Source of the DNA: Petasospora fabianii
Taxonomy: Eukaryota > Ascomycota > Saccharomycetes > Phaffomycetales > Wickerhamomycetaceae
Assembly (NCBI GenBank): GCA_022641835.1
Contig: CP048716.1
Coordinates: 1,798,001-1,862,000, forward strand
Length of the DNA stretch: 64,000 nucleotides
Reading direction: 5' to 3'
The position numbers were made by a program, and so were the translations under genes. The stretch's first letter is position 1, and each line of letters begins with the position of its first letter. The notes beneath the pieces were generated by a model, which saw nothing but the letters and a program-made list of their open reading frames with translations, ran no database searches and was not told the origin of the DNA. Of this stretch, positions 9,392-19,677 are shown piece by piece.

Positions 9392-11873
9392 TTAGAAAGT
9401 GGCAGTGAACTGCTCAGTAGCGGATTTCAACTTACCGATCATCTCGTCGGAAAGAGCACCCTGGTCTCTGATGGCATTGATGATCTCAGCGTTGTTAGCC
9501 TTAAGGGAAGCCAAGAACTCAGTCTCGAACTCCTCAAGTCTGTCGAGTGGAACGTCATCCAAGAAACCGTTGACACCAGCGTAAATCAATGGAACCTGCT
9601 CCTCAGCAGCCAATGGGTGGTACTGCTTCTGCTTCAACAACTGGGTCAATCTCTCACCTCTAGTCAAAGTCTGCTTGGTAGAAGCATCCAAGTCAGAACC
9701 GAACTGAGCGAAAGCAGCGACTTCTCTGTACTGAGCCAAGAAAAGCTTGAGGGAACCAGCAACCTGCTTCATGGCCTTAACCTGAGCAGCGGAACCGACA
9801 CGGGAGACGGAAAGACCGACGTTAATAGCTGGTCTGATACCCTTGTAGAACAACTCAGCCTCCAAGAAGATCTGACCGTCAGTAATGGAAATGACGTTGG
9901 TTGGAATGTAAGCAGAGACATCACCACCCTGGGTCTCAATAACTGGCAAAGCAGTCAAAGAACCACCACCAAGGGAGTCGTTCATCTTAGCAGCTCTCTC
10001 GAGCAATCTGGAGTGCAAGTAGAAAACATCACCTGGGTAAGCCTCACGACCTGGTGGACGTCTCAACAACAAAGACAACTGTCTGTAAGCAACAGCCTGC
10101 TTGGACAAATCGTCGTAGATGATAAGAGCGTGCTTACCGTTGTCTCTGAACCACTCACCAATGGCGGAAGCGGTGAAAGGAGCAATGTACTGCAATGGAG
10201 CGGCCTCAGAAGCAGTAGCGGAGACGATGATAGTGTACTTCAAAGCATCGTGCTGCTCAAGGGTCTGAACGAGCTGAGCAACGGTAGATCTCTTCTGACC
10301 AACAGCGACGTAGACACAGTACAACTTCTTGGACTCGTCCTGACCATCGTTCCATCTCTTCTGGTTAAGAATGGTGTCAATGGCAACGGCGGTCTTACCG
10401 GTCTGTCTGTCACCGATAATCAACTCTCTCTGACCTCTACCAATTGGGACAAGAGCATCAACGGACTTCAAACCGGTCTGGACTGGCTCGAAGACAGATC
10501 TTCTTGGCAAAATACCTGGAGCCTTAACCTGAGCTCTGGAGGTCTTCTCAGCGTTGATTGGACCCTTACCATCGATTGGGGCACCGAGAGCGTCAACGAC
10601 ACGACCCAACATCTGTGGACCGACTGGGACATCGACAATCTTACCGGTTCTCTTGACGGTGGAACCCTCCTTGACAAGTCTGTCGGAACCGAACAAGACG
10701 ATACCGACCTGACCGGCCTCCAAGTTAAGAGCCATACCCTTAACACCAGAGGAGAACTCGACGAGCTCCTCGGCCTGACAGTTGTTCAAACCGTAAACAC
10801 GGGCGATACCATCACTGTGACGACATGTTAGTAAATCTGGAAATTGCGGTGTGTAGGCCCCCGATTGCTTCAGTTGGTCTCTCTTCCCATGACTAGACTT
10901 GAAAAGTGGCGAATTGCAACGCAATTGATGTCCATTGGTGCTTGATGTGTGTTTTCCTGATGTTTGGTGATCGTCCGCCGTCGAGAAAAAATTTCAGGGG
11001 TCGCCGAGCAAAAAGTCGCGCCGATTCCGCCCTGTCCTTCCAAGGGCCAAACGCGAAACACCGACATGATGGAGTTAGGACAATTGCACGGAAATTGGGG
11101 TTAAATAGACAGTTAGATCGGTGATTCGTGAGCAGCTGTTTCACTAAGTATGTTTAGTGGAAGATTATCGAGTAAATTTGCGCCGGTAAGTGGTGGACTA
11201 AAGTGACCGCGGGAGACCCGGAAGGCGTAAACAACAGCGGTTTTTTCGAGACGAGTAGGGGACAACAGAGAGCATTGAAGAAGGGGAGAAAACAGGCAAA
11301 AAGATACATACCCAACGGACAAGACACGTCCAGTCTCGTCGAGGTTGGCCTCCTCGGAAACACCTCTGATTCTGTTCTCCAAGATGGAGGAAACCTCAGT
11401 TGGCTGGGCCTTGGCGGAGGCAAAACGACGGCCGGCAACCATCATAGCTGGGCGAGCCTGTGTGCATTGTTAGTATTTTGCTGGGAATCGAATAACTGAG
11501 TGGGAGTGCCATTGTGTCGGTGTTGGTTGGGTGACCTAGACGTGCTGTGTGCCGCCGGTAGGATCTGGATCAGCATTTTCGTCGAGTCGGTGTCGACCTT
11601 TACACCCCGAAACCCCTTCCGAGCAACGACGCCTCTAATGGCGACATAAAGGCATTGGATGCCTATAGCTTCGAGTAAATGAGTCAATTGGGTCAATTGG
11701 CCCTGTTGATGGGCGGTGGCCGAAGCTAGTGGACGTGTATGGCGCCGGTGGGGGTGGCCGCCACGCTGGCACTCCTTCTGGACGTAAGTACTTACCACGC
11801 GGTTGAGGGCACGAGCAGCGGTGGCTGCGGTGGCGGATCTGGCAGCAGATCTCAAAGCAGTTCTCGAGAGCAT
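9392..11873 (-). CDS. ATP1: Mitochondrial F1-ATP synthase alpha subunit, three exons
   Basis: The coding parts are 11796-11873, 11312-11457 and 9392-10814, which together give 548 aa against 545 in S. cerevisiae. The alpha subunit forms the F1 hexamer with beta in the mitochondrial matrix. Seen: an Ala/Arg/Ser-rich presequence (about residues 1-40), [16 protein letters not shown] rebuilt exactly across the second junction, the P-loop GDRQTGKT (about 209-216) and the conserved [15 protein letters not shown]. Intron 1 joins in phase 0, and intron 2 splits the Gly codon in LSVGDG. Both introns have TACTAAC branch points. Codon use is strongly biased, as for a highly expressed gene. Two CCAAT boxes lie upstream. 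Confidence 0.96.
10815..11311 (-). other. ATP1 intron 2
   Basis: This intron is 497 bases, with donor GTATGT, branch point TACTAAC and a CAG acceptor about 15 bases later. Removing it restores LSVGDGIARV. Short open frames inside it have no recognisable product. Confidence 0.93.
11458..11795 (-). other. ATP1 intron 1
   Basis: This intron is 338 bases, with donor GTAAGT, branch point TACTAAC and acceptor CACACAG. It interrupts the region encoding the mitochondrial presequence. Confidence 0.92.
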
Positions 11874-12391
11874 TGTTTGAAGATGAACTGAATAGCTAGA
11901 GGCTGTGGGGCCTTGAGTTCTTCTGGTGGTGAAGAAGGAAAAGAAGGTGTGCGAAAATGGGCGCGCCCTGCCGCCAGCGTTTTTCGAGGTGGGTTTTTTT
12001 CATTGGGCGGCCGTGACGTTGGAAGCTCATTGGCCGGCGTCTTTCGCGAATTCTGGCGTAGTCAGGGCTGACGTAAGCGAATGTGGAGAAGAGCCGGGTA
12101 AGAAGCGTGAAGGCACATGATTGCCCCCAAGGCACATTAATCCTCACCCATTAGGTTTGCTACAACGCCTGGGTTCGGGCAGCATAGTTCCCCTGGGTAA
12201 CTAGAAGCTGTAGGTAGTCTCTATCACGAAACACGACTCTGCAATCATATCTCGGGCCGATCTTCTTCACCGTTATCGGGTCCCACGGTACATTGTAACC
12301 ACACCGGCGCGCAAGCTTTTCTCCCCCGCAACGGCTTACGCCTACCTACTACACAAAACAAGGGCTATACTGCACAGCTAATTATCCCATC
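11874..12391. other. Divergent promoter between ATP1 and ATH1
   Basis: This is 518 bp. Apart from two CCAAT boxes on the ATP1 side, nothing was recognised. Confidence 0.5.
12002..12033 (-). promoter_or_regulatory. Two CCAAT boxes upstream of ATP1 (HAP-complex type)
   Basis: ATTGG on the + strand at 12002-12006 and 12029-12033 reads as CCAAT towards ATP1, about 130-160 bp before its start. CCAAT is the core of the HAP2/3/4/5 site that controls respiratory genes in yeast. Binding here is inferred from motif and position. Confidence 0.4.
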
Positions 12392-15300
12392 ATGTCAGAC
12401 GCTACTCATCTGAGACACCGCGATGGAATATCGAGGGCCCCCAAGATCAGATCTTCGCCCCTAGGTCCTGGAAACGCAGATGGACAGCGCTCGATCCCAC
12501 CTGGTAAGACATTAACAACCTCGAAGCTGACTGCAATGCTCTTCCTCACATCACTCCTTGTCCCATTATTCCTCTTTTCCTACCGGGTTGTCACTGCAAC
12601 TACACTCGTACGAATACCTTACATTGAGCCCAACTATGACCAGGTGAGTGCATTGGAAGGTCTTTGTACAGAATCTCATCAACTGTTCAAAATGGTATCC
12701 GACTCCCAGCATTGCTTCTACGACACCGATCATCACATACTTGGAAATCTCCAATTCTCGAAGAACATGTACTCTCGACAGCCGTACATATCTAATGGCT
12801 ACATTGGGGCACGCTTGTCTACTATTGGTCAAGGATTCTCATACGATGAGGTGAACATCCATGCTGATAACCAGACAGAGGAGGTTTTGTTGAATGGTTG
12901 GCCCTTATACAATAAGAGATATACAGGGGCTTATGTTGCTGGGTTCTTCTCCCTCCAAGAAAAGTTACCTTCTACAAACTTCCCAGAGTTATATGCTAAT
13001 GGATACGATAGCGTTATTTCCTCTCTTCCGTACTGGCTCCAGCTTGATATTGAGTATACCGATGAGCATGGTACGCATTTGTTCAGTCCATTGACCGTTA
13101 CTGAAGACGAAATTACCGGTTATCATCAAAACATGTCTATCGGTAACGGTCTTGTGTCCACTCAACTCATCTGGAGGAATACATTGGAAGTGAAGATTGA
13201 GTCATTTGCACATAAGGAGGTTTTACCATTGTCTGTCATGTCTCTTTCTTTGAGACCATTGAATGGGTCGTTGAATGTCATCCTCAGAGACTCATTGAGC
13301 TTTAATACAAGTCAACGCACTACATTGCTGGACTATGGTGCTGATTCGGATGGTATCTACATGGTAGTAAGACCAGATAATGTACCTTATTCGCAAGCAG
13401 CTGTTTATTCGTCGTGTGAAATACAGCGGAGTGGCATCCTTATCGATGATTTTTCCATAGTGTCTGAGGCTCGATTTGACCTTCTTGAAGGGCATGTCAC
13501 TACTATCCAAAAGTACGTTGGAGTTGTATCAACAGAGCTTGATGAGGAACTGAGAGGACGCGAATTGGAAGAAGCTAAGAGTGTTGTGCGTGAGGCAAAG
13601 AAGCTGGGAAGACAGGAGTTGTTTGACGAACATGACAAGACGTGGACTAAGCAATTTGAAGACACCAACATTATCATTCCATCCGATGATTTCCTTACTT
13701 TGGCATCGAGAGCCAGCTTGTTTCACCTTCTGTCTAACACGAATGTTCAATCAAACAAATTGACATCAGCGCTTGGTACTGGAGGTTTGTCATCTGACAG
13801 TTATGGTGGAATGGTCTTCTGGGACACAGATCTTTGGATCGTCCCCGGTATTCTCCCATTTGCTCCTGATGTTGCAAAGGCTGTTAGTAATTACAGAAAC
13901 TATACTCACTCACAGGCCATTTCAAACGCAAGGCAGTATGACTATGATGGCGCTGCTTATCCTTGGGTATCAGGCAGATTTGGTAACTGCACATCTGCTG
14001 GTCCGTGTGTTGACTATGAGTATCATATCAACGTTGATGTTGCTTTGAGCTCTTGGCTATTGTATCTGGCTGGTGAAGACGAGACATACTTGAGGTACAC
14101 AACTTGGCCTTTGTTGAGGGATGCCGCCACATTTTTGACTCAGTTTGTGGAGTACAATGAAACATTGGGGAAGTATACTACTCACAACTTGACTGATCCA
14201 GATGAGTATGCCAATCACGTTGACAACGGTGCCTTCACCAATGCTGGTATAGAAACCACACTGAGAGTTGCTATCAGAGTTGCTAAACATTTGGAGGAAG
14301 AGGTCCCACAGAGGTGGCTTGATGTTGTTGGTAATATCTACATTCCAGTCTCTCAAGATGGTATAACACTCGAATACTCCCACATGAATGCTTCAGTTAA
14401 GATTAAACAGGCAGATGTTGTAATGCTCACTTTCCCATTGGAATTTTATGCCGATTCTGACCGTGCCATTGATGATTTGCTTTATTACTCTTTGAAGCAA
14501 GCCGACGTTGGTCCTGCCATGACTTTCCCTATCTTCACTGCCGCTTCACGGCGCTTGTTCAGTTACGGATGTTCGTCGCAGAGCTACCTACAGAAGTCTG
14601 CTCTGCCATACATCCGTGCTCCGTTTGCCCAGTTCAGTGAACAAGCTGATGATAACGTTTTAACCAATGGTGGCACTCACCCTGCTTTCCCATTCTTGAC
14701 TGCACATGGTGGGTTCTTGCAGGCTGTGGTGTATGGTGTTCTTGGCTTGAAGTACTCTACAAGGGTCAATGACTCTACACAGAAGATTGAGAGGTACTTG
14801 AAATTTGATCCTGTTCGTCCTTTAGCACTCCCTGGTGGGGTCCGTGTGAACGGTATCCACTATTTGCATCAAAGACTTGACATTTCTTTGACCGATACTC
14901 ATGGTGTGATTACCCACAAGGGAACAGAGCCTATAAATATTGAGGTCAATTGCAGAAATGACTATGCTGGTAACTACACATTGAAACCAAATGATACTTT
15001 GACTGTACCTGTCTTTGAGCCACCATTAAACGTTCCAGGGTCCGTCACTGAGTGTCATATGATAGCTAATTTGACACAAGGTATGCCTGCTGAAGTTGCG
15101 TTATCAGCAGTTGATGGTAATAACTACACATATTGGCAAGCCTTTGATAGGTCACCAGCCAAGTTGATTATTGATTTAGGAGAAAGGAAGCGGTTGAGCC
15201 ATGGTTCCGTTATCTGGGGTCATCGCCCTGCCAAAGTGTTTACGGTTTGGGTTTCTGATGACAGTTTAGCCACTAGAAATCGGGCCCTGAAAGATCTGGA

Positions 15301-15571
15301 TGATGTGAAGTTTGTCAAGGTGATTGATAGGATGAAAGTGGAAGTAAGTGAGCCATTTGAAGAACGATACTTGAGAGAAGTGAGGCTTTTGCCGAATAAT
15401 GAGACTGAATTTGAGATAGATCGGAAGTTCCGTACCATTCATACCAGACTTGTGATGCTTGAGATTGAAGGAACCATTGATGATGACGATGACAGGTCTG
15501 GTGCGACGGTGAATGAATTTGTTCTTTTCTCGAAAGATGAAGAGATCTATGACGATGATAAAGACTTATGA
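12392..15571 (+). CDS. ATH1: Acid trehalase Ath1 (glycoside hydrolase family 65)
   Basis: The product is 1059 aa. It hydrolyses trehalose to two glucose molecules in the vacuole or at the cell surface and allows growth on external trehalose. Seen: a cytosolic tail of about 46 residues, one membrane anchor (about 47-66), the GH65 N-terminal region with QPYISNGYIGARL, the catalytic-domain block MVFWDTDLWIVPGILPF, and CVDYEYHINVDVAL (around residue 540), which contains the presumed catalytic Glu. Many N-glycosylation sequons (NxT/S) follow, and there is an acidic C-terminus. The single anchor and the length near 1211 aa match yeast Ath1 rather than cytosolic neutral trehalase. Confidence 0.94.
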   Translation: MSDATHLRHRDGISRAPKIRSSPLGPGNADGQRSIPPGKTLTTSKLTAMLFLTSLLVPLFLFSYRVVTATTLVRIPYIEPNYDQVSALEGLCTESHQLFKMVSDSQHCFYDTDHHILGNLQFSKNMYSRQPYISNGYIGARLSTIGQGFSYDEVNIHADNQTEEVLLNGWPLYNKRYTGAYVAGFFSLQEKLPSTNFPELYANGYDSVISSLPYWLQLDIEYTDEHGTHLFSPLTVTEDEITGYHQNMSIGNGLVSTQLIWRNTLEVKIESFAHKEVLPLSVMSLSLRPLNGSLNVILRDSLSFNTSQRTTLLDYGADSDGIYMVVRPDNVPYSQAAVYSSCEIQRSGILIDDFSIVSEARFDLLEGHVTTIQKYVGVVSTELDEELRGRELEEAKSVVREAKKLGRQELFDEHDKTWTKQFEDTNIIIPSDDFLTLASRASLFHLLSNTNVQSNKLTSALGTGGLSSDSYGGMVFWDTDLWIVPGILPFAPDVAKAVSNYRNYTHSQAISNARQYDYDGAAYPWVSGRFGNCTSAGPCVDYEYHINVDVALSSWLLYLAGEDETYLRYTTWPLLRDAATFLTQFVEYNETLGKYTTHNLTDPDEYANHVDNGAFTNAGIETTLRVAIRVAKHLEEEVPQRWLDVVGNIYIPVSQDGITLEYSHMNASVKIKQADVVMLTFPLEFYADSDRAIDDLLYYSLKQADVGPAMTFPIFTAASRRLFSYGCSSQSYLQKSALPYIRAPFAQFSEQADDNVLTNGGTHPAFPFLTAHGGFLQAVVYGVLGLKYSTRVNDSTQKIERYLKFDPVRPLALPGGVRVNGIHYLHQRLDISLTDTHGVITHKGTEPINIEVNCRNDYAGNYTLKPNDTLTVPVFEPPLNVPGSVTECHMIANLTQGMPAEVALSAVDGNNYTYWQAFDRSPAKLIIDLGERKRLSHGSVIWGHRPAKVFTVWVSDDSLATRNRALKDLDDVKFVKVIDRMKVEVSEPFEERYLREVRLLPNNETEFEIDRKFRTIHTRLVMLEIEGTIDDDDDRSGATVNEFVLFSKDEEIYDDDKDL

Positions 15572-16000
15572 ATGAAATGAGAGGTTTATGTTATAGATCG
15601 TATTATTAGTCTTGTTCATTCATTTGCTCTAAGGGCCATTTGTTCACTAAGAGATCAGCCAAACGCGAACACAACGCGTGGGGTAACACGCGCCAAATCC
15701 TGCACCTTCCGCATCGGTCAAAAATAAACACAGTCCGCGACGACAGGGAAAAAAAAATCTGTGACAAGAGTTAAGCCAAAATTCCAGCAAAGCCTCTCTC
15801 TGGAGTTTCCTATTCCTTTTAGTAGACCTTACATCTCTTTTGTTTATCACATTCACTTGTTGCTTGTCCAATAACACCTTCATTTCTACTCTCACTTCCA
15901 CTTTTATACAAACCTACCTGGGCATTTGCATATCTCCGATCCGACGCTTGTACCGATCGATCTTCACACCACCTATCTACACAACTACGCATCATCAATC
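15572..16000. other. Intergenic, UTR2 upstream region
   Basis: This is 429 bp between tandem genes. The last 150 bp are C/T-rich, as in a yeast 5' leader. A frame open from 15926 joins the UTR2-like gene, but the signal peptide starts at 16001. Confidence 0.5.
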
Positions 16001-17329
16001 ATGCTCTATGCCTATGCCGTGCTAGCCACCTTGACAGCGTTCGTGGGGACAGCACATGCTGACTCTATTTATTGTAACGCCACAAACAGTTGTCCAGAAG
16101 ATGCACCATGCTGTAACCAGTTTGGTGAGTGTGGTACCGGTTCATACTGCCTCGGTGGTTGTCACCCGCTTTACTCCTACGACATCGATGCCTGTATGCC
16201 CATGCCAGTTTGCAAAAACATATCGACAACATTTGACGACAAGGACTCGATCATGTCCGTTAATCACTATCTTGGTGATCCGGATGATGCTGACTGGGTT
16301 TACTCTGGTTACCTCGAAGACTACAATGACGCCAACCTCCTCGCCATGCCAAATCATACCTCGGGTACTGTTGTTTCATCAACTCGTTTCCTCTGGTACG
16401 GTAAAGTGACCTCCACTTTTAAGACTTCTCGTGGTAATGGTGTCATTTCCGCTTTCATTCTCTTCTCCAATGCACAGGATGAAATCGATTGGGAATTTGT
16501 CGGTTACAATTTGACAGCTGCTGAATCGAACTACTACTACCAGGCTGTGCTCAATTATACTAATGTTGAAACTATCGGTACCACGGACACTTTTGCAAAC
16601 TACCATACATACGAAGTGGACTGGAAGGAAGATGAACTCAAATGGAGTCTTGATGGTGAAGTTGTCAGAACAATTAAGAAGGAAGATACATGGAATGACA
16701 CTACAGAAAGTTATCACTACCCACAGACGCCATCCAGAGTTCAATTTTCCCTATGGCCTGCTGGTGACTCTAATAGTATTGGTACCATGGAGTGGGCTGG
16801 TGGTCAGGTTGACTGGGACTCTGAAGATATTAAAGACTATGGTTATTACTATTTCATCTTGAAAAATGCAAGCATCGAATGCTACGATCCTCCATCTGGA
16901 ACCCTAATCAATGGTGACAATGCTTACGTCTTCAACAGTTCATCCAACTTCGATCAGGATGCTGTCATGATCACCGACAACAGTACCGTCCTTTGTGACT
17001 CTGACTCCACAGGTCTTGACAATGACGAAGATGAGTGCGACGCTAGCAGCAGCACAGAATCTGACTCATCATCCGACTCTGATACTAGTACCACTACAAA
17101 GTCAAAGACATCCACTAAGACAACGTCTGGAGATGATGAATCAACCACTACCACCTCTAGAAAAAAGTCATCCAAATCCACAAGCACAGTTAACTCCGCA
17201 CAAGTGACCCAATTTTTCCAAAATTCAGAACAGACTACAACAGGGAGTACAAACTTGGCTTTGGCCGTATCTGCTGCCCCTATTCTTTCCATTGTGACTA
17301 TTTTCCTGTCACTGATCTTCTGTGTCTAA
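16001..17329 (+). CDS. UTR2: Cell-wall chitin-glucan transglycosylase of the CRH family (GH16, with CBM18)
   Basis: The product is 442 aa. CRH enzymes link chitin to beta-glucan in the cell wall. Seen: a signal peptide (1-20), a Cys-rich chitin-binding module (about 24-72), a GH16 domain with DEIDWEF (160-166, where E161 and E165 are the expected nucleophile and acid/base), a Ser/Thr/Asp-rich stalk from about residue 340, and a hydrophobic C-terminus of GPI type. The chitin-binding module places it nearer Utr2/Crh2 than Crh1. The start at 16001 is chosen because the signal peptide begins there; the 25 codons upstream are not signal-like. Confidence 0.9.
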   Translation: MLYAYAVLATLTAFVGTAHADSIYCNATNSCPEDAPCCNQFGECGTGSYCLGGCHPLYSYDIDACMPMPVCKNISTTFDDKDSIMSVNHYLGDPDDADWVYSGYLEDYNDANLLAMPNHTSGTVVSSTRFLWYGKVTSTFKTSRGNGVISAFILFSNAQDEIDWEFVGYNLTAAESNYYYQAVLNYTNVETIGTTDTFANYHTYEVDWKEDELKWSLDGEVVRTIKKEDTWNDTTESYHYPQTPSRVQFSLWPAGDSNSIGTMEWAGGQVDWDSEDIKDYGYYYFILKNASIECYDPPSGTLINGDNAYVFNSSSNFDQDAVMITDNSTVLCDSDSTGLDNDEDECDASSSTESDSSSDSDTSTTTKSKTSTKTTSGDDESTTTTSRKKSSKSTSTVNSAQVTQFFQNSEQTTTGSTNLALAVSAAPILSIVTIFLSLIFCV

Positions 17330-18324
17330 TCTTCACGGCGAAGGCTAAAAAAATAAAAGATACCCACACTTTCAATGTCACATCATCATGCATATAACAC
17401 GGAGATATGTAGTCATAACTAGTATATAGCAACAATCCCAACCAAAGTTCATGTTGAGTTCAGTCAATGTGTCTCCTTATGAGAATTGATTCATGCTTAT
17501 AGTGTACTGCGCATGATATATAAAATCACATTTGAAAAGCATACACCACGCTTTGTTCTCAATAGAGTTTATGGCTTTATCCATTATTGTCAAAGGTCCA
17601 TAGCCTGTATCAAGTGTTTGAAAAGGTGATTTTATCTGGAGATTGTAATTTTGGTCCAGAAAATATAGCTACTCAAATAGAAACAGAAGTTGATTTGTTG
17701 ATGATGAAATTACCTAATTCTTTTTATTCTATGGAAATGTATGCAGTAAACTTCTTACTAGCATCATTATAATGAGAATAGTCTATTCATGAATTTTGAA
17801 GGCCAAAATCAATCCAATAAAGATTTTTAAACAAATTAAAGAATGCTTGAAGCGCCGTTGGTGTCCAGAAGATGGGAAACGAGATGTGCGGATGTACAAT
17901 GAGCGAGCACGCAATGTCCTGACTCCTCGGATGACTCCGGCACCAAAATCGTTTGTCCTTGCAGAATCACTGTAGGCACACAAGCGGCAGGGCAAAAGGT
18001 ACGAGACCATTTATTTTAGTTTGATAAAGACTTTCATAGGTTCGCAGAGGTGAAATGAACGCTACATGCTCAAAATGACTAGTTCTAAAGCCAGTTGGAA
18101 GTGTTTAGATAGTACGTACCCCAGTGATGAATGTACAAAGAAAGGACAAGCAATAAAATAGAAAGTAAGACCATATAGCACAAAGTGGAATAATACAGGA
18201 AAGACGAAAAGCATAAGGAGAACCGTCACAAGTAATAATCATCAAGAGAAAAGTCAGAAAAAGGCAAATAAAAACAACTAACTGCAACGCCGAACAATAT
18301 CAAATAGCAACCATCCAATCATAA
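17330..18324. other. Intergenic, partly AT-rich
   Basis: This is about 1 kb between convergent genes. A 61-codon frame at 17587-17772 is much more AT-rich than its surroundings and is unlike any protein I know. Either chance or a remnant of foreign DNA could explain it. No tRNA or other RNA gene was seen. Confidence 0.4.
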
Positions 18325-19677
18325 TCATCTCAACTCAGGAGGAATATTACCATGACACAACCATCCAATAGGACGTTTTAGGTTCTTTTCCCTATCCAAG
18401 AAACGGAAATCCTCCAAGAGCCTGATACAACTTTCCACAGTAAAGCCCTTAGCCACACCTCTTTCAATAGCATGGTAGATAGCTTTTCTTCTATTGAACT
18501 TCTTCGAAGTAGCAGGATCCCTTCTCCACCCGGTCTTGTACTCCATCTCAAGACTTTTAACGGAAGGTTGACCATTGAGACCCATAGAGTATTCATTCCA
18601 AATTTCTTCAACGGAAGTCGGAGCCTGAATGAAGGCATACTCCTTATCGTAGATTTTGCGCTGTTCAGCACCCTTCTTCTCAGTGTTGGTCGCTGGGGAA
18701 ATTGCCATTGGGACATGGCGGGTGACAGAGCCAAGTGTGTCATCAAGAAGAGATGTTGGATCGGAAGAAGCCTGAGTGGTAACACGGCTTGCACTATTGT
18801 TGGTATTGTTTGAACTGCTGTTGGCGTTGTTGTTATTGGTATTGCTACTGCCATTAGCGTTGGTGTTGGTGTTGTTAGAACTCTGCTTACGACGTTTATT
18901 CTGGCTCGTTGAAGAGACAGAGTCGTCATCTTGAGTCTGGTTGATGTTGATGTGGTGTGGACGGTGGGAGAGATGAGCTTGGTTCTGAATGCCATGACGC
19001 TGGCTTGCATTAGGGACCTGATTTTGATTCTGGTTAGAGAGACCTTGATTTTGAACTTGCTGGTGACGGTTCTGGTTCGCTCCCTGTGGGTTAAGACGGC
19101 CCTGACCTAAGTTTTGCTGTGGCTGTAACTGCTGGTAGTTCTGCTGAGGAGCGGTCAAGTGCGCCTGCTGGAACTGTTGCAACTGTTGTTGCTGTTGGAG
19201 TTGAGAGGTGGTCTGTCCAAGGAGTTGGTTCTGAGCATGGAGAGATCCTGGTGTGAGCAATTGATCATTAGAGCTCATTCTGGAACTCGATGGCAAGATA
19301 GCTGAGTTTCCACCACCTGTTAAGCTTGCAATTGTGCCGTTAATCAACGAGTTGGCGTCGTTGGTCATGGAAACATTGCCAGCATTCAGGTTACCAAGAC
19401 TTGAATAGTCATCATTCAAACTCAGCAACGTGTTAAGCTTCTGCAACAACTGAGTCTCACGGGCTTCAATGTTGCGATGGTTCTCCTTGACGTAGTCAGT
19501 CAAGATGGTGACGAGACCAACAAGCTGACTCTGCCATTTGTTCATATCAGCATGGTAGTTCTTCTGCTGAAACTCGAGCTGGGTCTGAAGGATGTAATAG
19601 TTACTTTCGTAGGACTTGAAGGCAGCCTCAAGGGTGTTAACCTGGTCCTGCATGCGCTTGATCTCGTCGTTGGACAT
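18325..19677 (-). CDS. GCR1_C-domain transcriptional regulator
   Basis: The product is 450 aa. Seen: a coiled-coil-like N-terminus (about residues 1-75), a long low-complexity middle rich in Gln (about 150-250) and Asn (about 300-335), and a C-terminal domain of about 90 residues with VEEIWNEYSMGL, GWRRDP and RKAIYHAIERGV. This pattern matches the DNA-binding domain shared by yeast Gcr1, Msn1 and Hot1. The domain suggests a nuclear transcription factor; its targets cannot be told. The frame is open to 19776, but MSNDEIKRMQ at 19677 starts the coiled coil and is the better start. Poly-Asn and poly-Gln tracts are expected to vary between strains. It has a long upstream region (2.8 kb). Confidence 0.8.
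   Translation of the reverse strand: MSNDEIKRMQDQVNTLEAAFKSYESNYYILQTQLEFQQKNYHADMNKWQSQLVGLVTILTDYVKENHRNIEARETQLLQKLNTLLSLNDDYSSLGNLNAGNVSMTNDANSLINGTIASLTGGGNSAILPSSSRMSSNDQLLTPGSLHAQNQLLGQTTSQLQQQQQLQQFQQAHLTAPQQNYQQLQPQQNLGQGRLNPQGANQNRHQQVQNQGLSNQNQNQVPNASQRHGIQNQAHLSHRPHHININQTQDDDSVSSTSQNKRRKQSSNNTNTNANGSSNTNNNNANSSSNNTNNSASRVTTQASSDPTSLLDDTLGSVTRHVPMAISPATNTEKKGAEQRKIYDKEYAFIQAPTSVEEIWNEYSMGLNGQPSVKSLEMEYKTGWRRDPATSKKFNRRKAIYHAIERGVAKGFTVESCIRLLEDFRFLDREKNLKRPIGWLCHGNIPPELR

Noticed and set aside
9302-10831. 509-codon open frame on the + strand opposite ATP1
   Set aside because: It is a mirror of the strongly biased codons of ATP1; its sequence is low-complexity Leu/Ser/Thr/Gln/Val and matches no family.
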